From: Puccinellia tenuiflora
Taxonomy: Eukaryota > Streptophyta > Magnoliopsida > Poales > Poaceae
Length of the DNA stretch: 64,000 bases
NCBI GenBank assembly: GCA_012064385.1
Contig: QRDG01000524.1
Coordinates: forward strand, 145,110-209,109
Direction: 5' to 3'
Shown here: positions 22,847 to 36,100 of the stretch, piece after piece
How the letters are laid out: each line of letters opens with the position of its first letter
How positions within the stretch are numbered: position 1 is the stretch's first letter
Position numbers and translations under genes: made by a program
Notes under the pieces: model-generated
Told to the model about the DNA's origin: nothing
What the model saw: only the letters and a program-made list of their open reading frames with translations
Databases searched by the model: none

Positions 22847-23020
22847 CTGAGGTTTCTGATGTGGTGATGTGGTGTAACAAAATAAAATGTGTTGAGGAGG
22901 TCTGTTGGATATGTAATCAATAGTAGCATGCGTACAAAGTGGACTGGAAAAGAAGATAAAACAATGTAAATTTGTTCTATTCTGGCAGTAAATTGTTTTC
23001 ACCTTTTTCACTGATGATTT

Positions 23021-26000
23021 TCATACAATAAGTTTCCACTCTGCCTTGTTCTCGTTCCATCTGATCCACTTGTCATTATACAATTTCCTGATGTTTGGCA
23101 TGTCACTTTGTTCAAATGAATCCATCCTCCTGCCGAACCAAGTCTCCAGGGTCTTGAGCATGAAAAATCCACAGTCGTGCCTAGTTTTTGCAGAAATTTG
23201 AATTAGCCGGTGTAAAAAGACAGTATAAGAAAAATAACCAGAAATGCACTCAAATTGTGGGGTCTTACCCGTTTGTCTGCTGAGGGCTTGGAATAACCTC
23301 AATTGGCCATTCAGCAATGTCTAAATTTGATAGGTAGTACTCTTTCGACCAGAGCGACTTGATAGATGCAACCAACAAATGGCATGCATCCATCATAAGT
23401 GGTTCACCATCCCTGCTGGTGATCAAGTCCATTACCTCAAACCTTTCAGCCTTGATGTTGAGGTTGACCAGGAAGTAATGTCCGGATGAGATATCAGTGG
23501 ATCCACCAAAGCCTTGGAGAGTAGGGAAGCAAATCTGCTGTGTTTTTCAGTAAGGTAAAAAATGTTTTCAGCATGCAGATCACACAAGAAAAAGATACTA
23601 AGTTGCATTTCTTGAAGATAAAACTTTTGGAAAGCCAGTAGTTCACATATAGATCACATGAAAAATACTAAAGTACATTTTCTTGGTTTGGTACTTGGTT
23701 TGCCTCTGTTGTATACGTAAGTTACATTTTTTGCTTTGGTACTGGTGTATAAAAATACATCAGTTCATGAAAAATAGCATCTATCTAAAAATCCGGAAAT
23801 TCACATGTAGGTACTAAAAAGCTACATTTTTTGGTTCAGTACATGAAAAAAATAGTGATGGGGGGATACTTTCTAGGTAGGCCCATGGACCTGTAAAGTA
23901 GACCCGCCAAGACCAAGAAGGCCAAAGCCGAGTCACGCATCAAGTCGCATGGGCTGGGCTCGAGACAAGCCGACCAAGGCCCATGACGGAGAAGGGACCC
24001 GTCAAGAAGGAGTCCAAGCACAACCCGGAGCCCTAACTTGGAAGACCAAGACATAGAGTAGGACTCCGTATTCTAGTGTGACTCGGTGTAAGTTGTAAGT
24101 CCAGGGACCCGGCCACCTTTATAAGCGGGGTCCTGGACCTTAGATCGACAAGTCTTAAGCCATCAAATCCTAAGCAATCCAGAAACACCAGATTCATAGT
24201 CGCCGACTCCCCAGATAGGAGCCGGAACCCTGTAATCGAGATCAGTTCTAGAGCAATAAAGAGAAGCAGGAAGTAGGTCTTTACCTCTAATCAAGAGGGG
24301 CCGAACCTGGGTAAATCTGTGTCCCTAGGCGAGATTAACCTCTCCTACGTACTTCGATCATCAATGGCCCCAGAACTCACCTTCCCAAAGGAAGGACTTG
24401 CCGTGACAACCCCACGACAGTTGGCGCCCACCGTGGGGCAGGAGATGCGAGGAGTTGAGATCGTGGGAGCCGCTCGCCGGGCCATGGAGAAACTCGCCAT
24501 CGGGCGAGTCTACACTGATGAGCATGGAGAAACCGAGATCGATGACTCCGGATGGACTCCAGAGATGGAGGAAGTCGACGAGGGTTATCAGTTTGTCTTT
24601 GGAGGGATCAACGTTTTCGTCGGCATGGTTTGCGCGTCGGGTCTTCGCGCTAACTCGGCGGAATCATTATCAGAGCGAGACAATGACGAGAGAGGGAGGA
24701 GGCCAGGGCACGGGAGGCTGAGAGGGACAGAGCCCTAGCTGGTCCAGATAACCAGACTCAGCCAACCCGGGCGCACACAGAGGTGACTTTTCCTGGCACC
24801 TCTCCTTCACTAACAGGACCAGAGTGCCTATCAGATGCCATCAGGTCCGAGTCCTTCCCCAGCGACTTCAAGGAGCCGCGCAAAGTTCCCAATTATGAGA
24901 CCAACATGGACCCGACTTCCTGGTTGGGCACGTACGAGATGGCGATGAGTATCCGTAATGCCACAGGTAATCTGTGTGCCAAATTCATGTATCTTATGAT
25001 GGAGGGAGCAGCCAAAATGTGGATGCGTAACTTGCCTCCTAGATCAATCAATTCTTGGGAGCAGTTGAAGTCGGCTTTCATACAGAACTTCCAGGGAACA
25101 TGCAAAAAGCTTAGTACCATAGAGGACTTGGATAGGTGTGTTCAGAGAAAGGGCGAGTCTGCAAGGCATTGGATGAAGCGGGTCTCGGAGATCATCAACT
25201 CATCGCAAGGACTCCCAACGATTTCAGTGCTAATGGCAATGGAGAGAAATTGCAGCTACAATCCCTTGAGCTGGAATCTGGGTCGCATGAAGGAGAGCCT
25301 GAATCAAGGTATTCCCCTTACGATCGGTGAAATCATGGCAGGTGCTAATAAGCACGCTGCCACAGACAAAACAAAGGATCAGGAGGAACGGCCTAAAGGA
25401 CATGGTGGCAATAGTCAGATCCAGAATCAAAATCAGAACCAGAACCAGGGAAGTAACAAGCGGCCATATGGAGACAACTCTGACCTAGTGGCTAGCACAA
25501 ATACTGGGGTCAGACGCAAGGACAACAATTCTCAAGGGTATCAGGGACGTAGGCCGACCACAGAGGAGGTTCTGGCGAGTCCATGCCCTAAACACGCCAG
25601 AAATGGCAAGTGTGGTCACACCTTGGGACAGTGCGTGGATTTGCAGCGTGCCAGGTTACCAGGACCAGGAAATAGAGGCAACAACAATGGATATAGAGGA
25701 AACAATGGTGATGGAGGACCCGGCAACCACGATGGAGGAGCCGGCAATAACCCTAACCAACCTCAAGGAGGAGGTAACCATCAGGGCGGGTTCCAGCAGA
25801 ACCCGAAGCAGCTTCACGATGACAATGGGCAGTATTATGTCACAACTCGGCCACAGAACCCGAGTCGTGGCAATTACCATGTCTTCACAACAAGCACGTC
25901 CAAGCGTGCCAAGAAATTAAAGGTTAGAGCTGTCAATACAGTAGAGCCGGCAATCCCACAGTGGCTAAGGTGGTCAGAGCAAACCATCACATGGAGTAGG

Positions 26001-29000
26001 GCAGATCATCCACCAAGAGTCGACGACCCAGGGCAGCTAGCCTTGGTGGTGGCACCTCAAGTTGGGGGCTACACATTGAACAAAGTGCTCATGGATGGTG
26101 GAAGTAGTATCAACATCTTATATTATGATACATTCAAAAGGATGCAGCTGCAAGATAGGCAGCTAATTCCCACTGAGACAGTTTTTCATGGAATCGTACC
26201 AGGGAAGTCAGCCAAGCCAATCGGTAAGATTTATCTTGAGGTTGCTTTTGGCATAGTGGAGAATTTTCGTTCAGAGATTATGCCTTTTGAGGTAGTGGAT
26301 CTCAAGAGTCCATACCATGCTCTCTTTGGTCGACCAGCATACTTTAAGTTTATGGCCAGACCATGCTATGTTTACTTGAAACTCAAGATGCCAGGTCCAG
26401 CAGGAGTCATTACAATCAATGGTAGCAAACAAATGGCATTGGAGTGTGAACTAGGAGATGCAGCAATGGCCGAGACAGCTTGTGCTCAAGAGGAGCTGAA
26501 ATTTTATAAGGCGAACGTGGACCCGGAGGACAACTCGGTCCTTAAGAAGCCGGCCACAGAGGAGAAAATGAAATTTAAGTCAGCTCAGGATACAAAGCAA
26601 GTCGACTTTACCCTTGGTGATTCTTCCAAGCAGTTCACCATTGGGGCACACCTTTTCTGATAAATAGGAAAGTGCGCTCGTCGAGTTCATCCGTGAGAAC
26701 CGGGACGTCTTTGCATGGAAGCCATCGGACATGCCAGGAGTTCCGAGAGAACTCGCCGAGCACAGCTTACACGTTAACCCTAATGCAAGACTAGTTAAGC
26801 AAGGTATGCGCAAGTTTCACGATGACAGGAGGAAAGCCATCGGAGAAGAGGTGGCTCGGCTCCTCGCAGCTGAGTTCATCAAGGAAGTCTTTCACCCAGA
26901 GTGGGTGGCCAATCCAGTGCTAGTGCCAAAGAAAACATGAGAGTTCCGGATGTGCATCGACTTCACGGGTCTTAACAAGCATTGCCCTAAGGACCCGTTT
27001 GCATTGCCTCGTATTGACCAGATCATCGACTCCACAGCAGGGTCAGAGTTACTTTGTTTCTAGACGCCTATTCAGGGTACCACCAGATCAGACTCAACAC
27101 AGAGGATGAACTGAAGACGTCTTTCATCACACCCTTTGGATCATTTTGTTATACAACAATGCCCTTTGTACTCAAGAACGTAGGAGCTACATATCAGAGG
27201 TGCATCCAGAATTGTTTCAAAGAACAGATTGGAAGGAATATTCACGCTTATGTGGATGATGTAGTTGTCAAGTCTCAAAAGGCCGACTCTCTGATAGCAG
27301 ACCTGACAGAAACCTTTGATAACCTGCGCAAGTACAAGATGAAACTCAACCCAACCAAGTGTGTTTTTGGAGTCCCTGCAGGCAAACTCCTAGGCTTTAT
27401 TATTTCAGAGAGAGGCATTGAAGCAAACCCAGAGAAAATCAAGGCTATTCACAATCTGCAGAGGCCGACTTGTCTAAAGGACGTTCAGAAACTCGCTGGT
27501 TGTGTAGCAGCTCTCAGCAGATTCATCTCAAGACTCGGGGAGAAGGCGGGTCCTCTCTACCAACTCCTGAAGAAGTCAGACAAATTCATATGGGACAAAG
27601 AGGTCGATGATGCCTTTGAGAACTTGAAGAAAACCCTATCGTCAGCACCAGTACTTGCAGCTCCTACAGATAAGGAGCCCATGCTATTATATGTGGCTGC
27701 CAATGAAAGGGTGGTCAGTGCAGTAGCAGTTGTGGAACGATCAGAGGAAGGAAAAGAGTATCCAGTGCAGAGCCCTATTTACTACATCAGTGAAGTCCTC
27801 ACAGAGTCAAAGCAAAGGTACCCTCAATGGCAGAAGCTAGTCTACGGAGTTTTCCTCGCAAGTAGGAAGCTTAAGCATTATTTCCAAGAGCATCCAATCA
27901 AGGTGGTGAGTTCAGCACCGCTAGCAGATATTATACGCAACAGAGATGCAATAGGTCGAGTCGCCAAGTGGGCAATCGAGTTGGGTCCTTACCATATTAC
28001 GTACGAGCCCAGGACAGCAATCAAATCTCAAGCTTTGGTCGACTTTGTCAACGATTGGACTGATTGCACATCCTCACCGAGTTCACCTTGCACCAAATAT
28101 TGGACAATGCACTTCGACGGGTCCAGACAGCTAGAGGGCTCAGGAGCCGGCGTGGTCCTAACTTCACCAAAAGGAGATAAGTTGGCATATGTCCTTCAGT
28201 TGCATTTTGATTGTACAAACAACATGGCAGAGTATGAGGCTTTGTTGCACGGCCTGCGTTTGGCAAAAGAGATGAACATCAAGCGTATCAGGTGCTTTGG
28301 AGACTCGGATCTTGTAGCTCAGCAAGTATCTGGAACCTGGGACTCGAAGGATGCAAACATGGCGGCTTATAGAAGAGCAATCGAACAGATAGCCGGGTTC
28401 TTTTCTGGTTATCAAGTGGAGCATATTGACAGACGCAAGAACGAGGCCGCAGATGCGTTATCACGACTCGGCTCTCGTCGAGAGAAAGTACCCCCAAATG
28501 TATTTGTGGGTGAACTTCACCACCCATCAGTCAAGTTGCCCTCAGAGGAGGAGTTAGCCTCCCCAGATCCAGAGTTGGCACTGGTGGCGGCAATACGAGC
28601 AATACCAGCATGGACAGAGCCCTACCTTGCATATCTCCTTAGGGGTGAACTACCACAGGATGAAGTCAAACAGAGACAGCTCATAAGACGATGCAAGTAC
28701 TACACAGTCATTGATGGCGAGTTGTACAGAAGGAGTGTCACTGGAGTCTACCAAAGGTGTGTGTCTCCAGAAGAGGGCAGGCAAATACTGCAAGAGATTC
28801 ATGCAGGAGATTCTGGTCATCATGCATCCACTAGATCCTTGATGTCAAAAGCTTTCAGGCACGGATTCTTTTGGTTAACAGCACATCTGGACGCAGAAAA
28901 TATAGTGCGAGTTTGTGACGGGTGCCAAAGGTACACAAGGCAAGACCACGTGCCAGCCCAAGAACTCAGAACTATCCCTATTACTTGGCCGTTTGCAGTT

Positions 29001-32000
29001 TGGGGGCTTGACATGGTTGGTCCTTTTTCAAAGTCGCCCTGTCAGAAGACCCATCTGCTAGTAGCAGTTGACAAGTTCACCAAGTGGGTGGAAGTCGAAC
29101 CCGTCAGCAGAGTCGACGGATCATCAGCAGTGAGATTTTTCAGGAAAATAGCAACACGCTTCGGATATCCTCACAGCATCATTACAGATAATGGTACCAA
29201 CTTATCAGTTGGAGAGATGGCCAAGTTCTGTGGTGAGAACAACATCAGACTCGACCTAGCCTCAGTGGCACACCCGCAGTCCAATGGACAAGCAGAGAGG
29301 GCAAATCAGGAGTTGCTGAAGGGAATTAAACCTCGGCTTCGAGTCCCCTTGCTAAGAGCTACCGAGTGTTGGGTTGAGGAGCTGCCAGCGGTACTTTGGA
29401 GTATAAGGACGACTCCTAACAGATCCACTGGCTTCACACCTTTCTTCATGGTGTATGGAGCAGAAGTCGTCCTGCCTAGTGACTTGCTGCATGACTCGCC
29501 ACGAGTCGCCAATTATGTCGAGACAGAGAATGAACTCGCTCGCCAGGACTCGGTGGATGCACTTGAGGAAGCAAGGGAGTTAGCCCTTGAGAGATCAGCA
29601 GTTTATCAGCAGGACTTGCGGCGATATCACGCACGCAGGATCAAGACTCGGACTTTCCAGGAAGGCGACTTGGTGCTTCGCCTTGTCCAAAACAGGGAAG
29701 GGATGCACAAGTTATCTCCACCATGGGAGGGACCGTTCGTCATAAGCAAGAACTTGCACAATGGGTCGTACTATCTAATGGATGTACGAGAGGCAGCAAG
29801 TGAAAGTAAAGGAGCTGACACAGCTCATACGCTAGATCCCTATGCAGAGGCAAAGAGGCCATGGAACATAGCTCAGTTACGCCCTTATTATACTTAAGTT
29901 GTAATAGTTTTATGAGTTGAAAGGCAAAGAGCCCAGTGAGCCATGCCTAGATGTAATCAACTTGTTATGATCAAAGGAAATAAAGCCGGCTTCTGTGAAT
30001 ATGAGTTCTTTTAGTCGGGTCACCCAGTGAGTGCACTTTATTTTTAACTTTGATCATCAGGTTCTTGGGGGCTTGCTTTTCAGTGAAAAAAGTCAAGCTT
30101 AGACTCTTGAACCCGGCACAGTAGCCAAATCTTTTCCTAATTTTCTCGCTGGTAAGTCAGATGCATCCTGCACAATATGACCAATCTACAGGCATGACTC
30201 GTCTCCGTTTCTTATAGATCCTAAGGGACATGAGGTGTCAGGAGCCTGTCAGCACAAGCTGTAAGATAAGTCATGCAGGGCCTACTTATTCATAAGTGGA
30301 CAATTAGATGAGTTATAAGAACCACAAAATGACTTGCATAGATAATACATATCAAATTTCACAAATTAACAAGCAAGTCATTACAAGCCGATCGGCACAA
30401 TTTCAGAACAAGTAGTTCAAAAAGATCTAAAAAGGTTTTGCACCAGCAGTGCATCATTACAAAGTTTAAAACACTAGTAGCACATCATTACACAAATTCA
30501 AAAGTCATTCAAGGGATGATCCTCTAGAGGAGTCGACTTCTCAGCCGGAGTTGGGGAGTCCTTCTTCACAGGAGACTTGTCTTTTGTTTGAGCAGCAGAG
30601 GCAGGAGCCGGCTTCATAGGAGGCTTGGTGGCGACTCTCTTCGTTTGAAAACCAGTGCCTCTGGGACTCTTCATATGCTTAGCCAGCTCTTCTTGTTTCT
30701 GGGCGTCACCAGAGATAGCTCACGAAGGAGTGGGCGCAGCGAGTCTTTAGTGTAGGCTCGGCACCAGGAACAGGAGCCGCCGGTGATGAGGAACTCGGTG
30801 CAGCAGATGAAGAGGGCACACCAGCTGAGTCCTGTGAGGGGCGGCCAAATTTTACTATCTCAGGAGTCTCTGGAGCAACCCTTTTGTTCTCCAAGTCATA
30901 GTGATGAACCCATACCTCAGGGTCCATCTTGTTGGCAATTTCACAAGCGTATGGCCGCACCAGCTTTTCCTCAGCCTTGAAGTCGTCTTGTGTAAAGGGT
31001 CTGCCATCCTCATGTTGTTCTGGCTTTCCCATAGTAAGCAGTGCCGGCTCCAAGACAGTGGGATAATAACTGTGAGCTAGGGCAAGTATTCTGATGGATG
31101 CTTGTGGTGACCCCGCACACCACTGCATATTGTAGTGTACAAGTCGTTGACATAACATCCACGGAAGGGCTCATCCGTAAATATTACATCCCTCAGAGTA
31201 GTACAACAGAAACATTGCGGGTCCACTTTATTACGCACTGCTAAAGATTACAAGCCAGAAATGTACAAAATCTTCAACGTCTTCCTCCGACATGGGAGGA
31301 ATTTCAACTACAGTACGGTTGACTGAGGTCAACTTATTAACGATAGAAAGAAATAAACTAAGAACCATCGGGCTCAACAACCTAAGTAGTACTAGTCTAG
31401 AATTGCTCGGCCCTGCCCCTAAGATAGGAGACTAAGTCTCGGGCTCATCATCATCGCCTCCATAAGCAATCAGGTAGTCGACGCCTTCCACCCCTCCGGA
31501 TAGATCAGGTTCCTCGTAGTACACCTCGTCCTCATGGTAAGCTCCATAACTCTCCTTGATTGCCTCCTCAAAGTCTAAGCATGGGGTCAAAAAGGAAAGG
31601 GTGAGCAACAGCGTTACTCAGCAAGTTCTGAATATATATAGATAAGGTGTATCATGCACTAGCTACTGCCAAAACCTCGGGTCTTTGGCATAGATGCAAG
31701 TTTTTGTAAACATTTCTTCAAAAGATTGATTTTATTCTGAAAACTATGTCCACAGTCTCCACCGGTCTTGTGAATCCAAATGGGACTCCATTCCGTCCTA
31801 GATCTCGTAGTTCCATACCGGGAACACGGTTGTGAAATCACAAATTTGTTGTTTGACTCTGCAGAGTTGCATCACTTTACCCAACAGTTGCCTGGCCCTA
31901 TATCTGCTCTCTTTACACTCCATGAGTGTTATAGCCAAGGCTCAGGACATCCAGTCATGTGGAGCTTCTCCCAAATCAACACACATCCGCCCATTTGTGA

Positions 32001-33087
32001 TGCGGTAGGGGAATCATGTTCCACGCATACCCAACACCCCTCCCAAGCTTCCCCACCAATTACCCCGTCGGGCAGGAAGAGCACGCGCTTCCACGCTGTT
32101 GGCCGCCGCAACGACCCAACCCGGTGTAGGCCTGCCGAGGATATGCGGATGAGAAAAGAAGCCTCTGACTGACCCCGCCCATACAAAGTCCGTTGGTTGA
32201 TGCTTTTACTACGGCGAAAGGATCACTGGAACAGGGGTTATTAGATCCTAAGGATATATACCTTCCCATACGATGGAACACCGTACCTATTCATCTTACC
32301 ATTGTTCCACCGCCAACCAATAGTATATACCACATCATTCGAAAAATACTTTTTCTTTTTGATGCAATTGAAAGGAACGTATAGGTAACTTTGCAAGTAC
32401 TTTGATAAAAATACATCAAACGGTATGCAAGAATGAACTTGCCTTGAGACTGACAAGTAGTGCAGTCTAAAGCTTCCGGCGATTCGTGAACCTCGTGTTC
32501 TGAAAATCAACATCATTGTCCTTATAAGACAATGTTTGAAAATTCAATTTATGCTATTATGCATAGATGAAATGATTTTTGGGGGTTTTGGAAAATTTCC
32601 CCCCTTCATATTTTAAGATGATTTTTTCCTTTTTTGTGTGTTTTACCTAGGATGAGTTACGGGACAGTCATTTACAGAATGGTAATTTATTTTACTTTTA
32701 GGAAGATAATTCAATTCATTTCCACTGAAGGATCCTTGAATATTAAAAACAATTCAAATCATGTCCACTTAAGGATCTTTGAATATTTTGGAAAAGAATT
32801 CAAATCATTTCCACTTAAGGATCTTTGAATTTTTCACTCAAGCAATATTTTTCAATAAATCAAATAAAAATCATTTTTGAATTCCTTGCAAAATTTTTAG
32901 TTAAAAACATATTTTTATCTGATTTTTAGGACTCTTATTTTGGCTTTAAAATTTGTGTTAAAATTTAGATTTGATTTGAATTCAGCAATTTTTAGAAATT
33001 ACAATTAAGTCCCTAGTTTACTAGGTTGAACCAGGTCAACCCGAACCTGTTCGGTGGGACCAAACTAGTCCGGCCCACTCTCTCCTC

Positions 33088-33144
<57 letters not shown>

Positions 33145-36100
33145 CCCGTGGTCGACACGATCCCCTTTTCGCCTCCGCCGTCGCCGACCGATTTCGGCGT
33201 GCTCCGGCCATCTCCGCCGTCGTGCTAGGGCGCAAAAGAAAGCCCTTTCGACGCTCTCTCTTCTCCTCCCCGTCGATCTGCTTTTCCTCTTCTGGTGTGT
33301 TCGTTCGCAACCCATCCCTATGGCGCCGCTCCGCTGTGTTTCTCCTCCTCTGAGCTATCTCGCCAAGAATAGGGGTTCGGCTCCGCTCTCTGGTTCTGCC
33401 GAGCTGCTCTCCTTCTTCTCCACCGATGCGTGCGTGCTGGACCGTTCCCCGCTTGAGGTCTCGGTTGCAGCGCGATTAATCGTGCTCCCGATTCCTGCTC
33501 TGCTCCGCCGCCGGTGTGGAGCTCGCCTCCGTGCTACGGTGGTGCTGTGGTGGTGTTGCTGTGGTGCGGCTTCCTCCCTTGGTCCTCCGTCATGACCACA
33601 TGGGCACTGCCCCGTCGTCATGCCGTTACGGCCATGGGCGCATGGTAAGGTTCCTCTTCCTCCTCTCTGCTATCTTCCCCTTCTAGACTCCTTTCTGGTC
33701 TAGCTTAGCTTCTATGCTGCTCAAGATTTCCTCACTGGTACTTAGCAAAATTGTACTGGTGCCCTACTTTGCTCTGCGGGTTAAGAATATGTGATGCCAT
33801 GATGCTTGTATATTTATCTGAGGTGTGAGGGGTGAAGATTGGAATTAATTGCGATGATTGCTCTGGCAAAAATGATTGAAGAAGAAAGAATTGGGCTTTG
33901 GCTTAATTTGATACTGTGGCTTGTGCTCTGTGCTGTGAAATGGTGTGGAATTACTTCTGTGGCTAAAGAAAATTAGCTATGCATGATGTGATGCCTCCAC
34001 TGGAGTTACACAGAAGCTGGCTAAAATAATTAGCTTTTGGAAAATTCTTTTCTTATGCTTTCCTGTGCTTCTTCTAGTGACAGATATGCTAGGCTATTGG
34101 CTTGTGTATATTATAAAGAACAGGTGCTGCACTTCCCTCTCATCTATCCTTAGCATAGTCCATGTTAAACATGGTTCTGATAAGAACAGATATTCCTCAC
34201 TTCCTCTCTTCCCCTTCCATGCATGCAAACATGCTTAGCTTGGCTCTGTCATTATCAGAGTTAGCTAATTCTCTCTTTCTCTGCCTAACACTCAAAGGAT
34301 CAACCTGCTGCTGTTGAGTAGCTTGGTCTTCTGGCTATACTGACAACCTGCATCTTGTGGATAGCCTGCTCCTCCTAGCTGCTTCAAATTTCCTAAGGTG
34401 TATAGTTCTAGCTGCAAGATTTGATGTGGCTAATGTTCTTGATGATGAACATTTTCAGAGATGTGTGTGATGTGCTTGGCAGTGTGATGCCTTGTGGATT
34501 CGGCTGGCTGCCCTATTTATAGGGTTTTTAGATGATTCTGGTGGTGACACCAGGATAATTGCATGTGATGTGTAAGCTGCTTGCAGTGGCCCTCTTCCAC
34601 CTCGAGTTGCTACTCTTCTGTTAAACTATGGAGGTTCTTATCCTCTGGTGGTTGAATTTCTGTGCCAAGGTATTGTTTACTCCCTTTTTGGCTAACTCCT
34701 TCCTCCTCCTTGATCCTATCCTTGCTCTGCTGACTGTTGTTGTTCAATCTGGTTATGAAATGGTTCAAGTCCATCCATTTGAGTTGTGGAATGGTTTCAA
34801 ATCCACTTGTGGATTACTCTCAGCTAGGATCCTTGCGCAGGGAGTTATCCCTCCACCTCACTTGATCTTATCAAGCTCCTGTCGAGTACTGCTATGTACT
34901 ATGGTTATGGACTGTTTGGCATCCCTCTGCTGCCATGGAATTGATATATACTTGATGGATTTGGGTGGCTTCTCTGGTGGGCTAGAATTGTAACTGGGTT
35001 GTGACTGTCTTTACCTGTGGGCTTTAAGGAATATAGGGTCCATTTATCAAATTAATGGTAAATGTGACACCACAATTAAGAAGGTGGATTTAAATTGTAT
35101 ATTTGGCAGAGATAATTTGTTCTGTTTCCTTGTTGCCTTTGGACAACTTTTGGAGATGATCATGTATTCATGTGATAACCAGCTAGTCCCTCAGGTTGCC
35201 TAAGTTGTAAAGCTGGTTCTGCCTTTGCCCCTTTTACATGCTTAATGCATGCTGAGCATGATCAAGTTGCCTCTTGTTGGATATTTGATTTGATTTTTGT
35301 CTGTGAACTCCAATGTCAATTCCAATTCATGGAATTTGACACTCTGCCAAGTATTATATCAATAGCCAGTACCAATGTACTAGGCTAAAATTTCTAACCT
35401 TAACAAATCTTTTCTTTGTGAATTGTGTTTGATTTTTTTGTAGGTCTGGAGCTTCTGAAGATCAATTCAAGGATTTAGTTTATAGGTTTTTCTTTTATTT
35501 TTACTTTTCAGTAGAAAATTTGTAAAAGGACCTGATATCATTTATTTGTAACAGATTTGTGGAACCATTCCACTTGTAAAGTTTCTTGTATAATGTAATT
35601 TATTTTATATCAGAATTGCATATTGTAATTTATTGATATCAAAATTGTGTATTAAAATTTAATTGTAAAATGTATTGGATGTTGGAAATTAAGTCAATTT
35701 GTAAGAAGAATTGTTTGTGATATGTAATGATGATTATTGAAATTTTGTAGAGAATTAAATGTGGATTTACAAGAATATGAATTCTTAGAATATTAAGATA
35801 AAATGTGTTTGTTGAATATAAACATGAATTCAAGAATTTGAGAGTAAGAATAGAGATAAGACTTACAAGTGTTGATACATTTGTATTCAACTTTGAAGTT
35901 ACCTTAATAAACTTTCAATAGAGTTGATAACCCAACCTCTCTTTTAAAACTAGGGTTTCAAAATAGGCGACTAATGTTAGATCGAGTTGTCTCGACAACT
36001 AGTCCTTTTTGCATAAAAGCGCGAAAATTATTCGGACTTTTCAAGCATGCATGAATGCAAAGATGCAAACTTCCTATTTCTACCCTTTCGGAACCTATAA

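Noticed and set aside
33026..33595. 189-codon frame
   Set aside because: Begins in a CT microsatellite and runs through GC-rich leader-like text, with minus-strand frames equally open.
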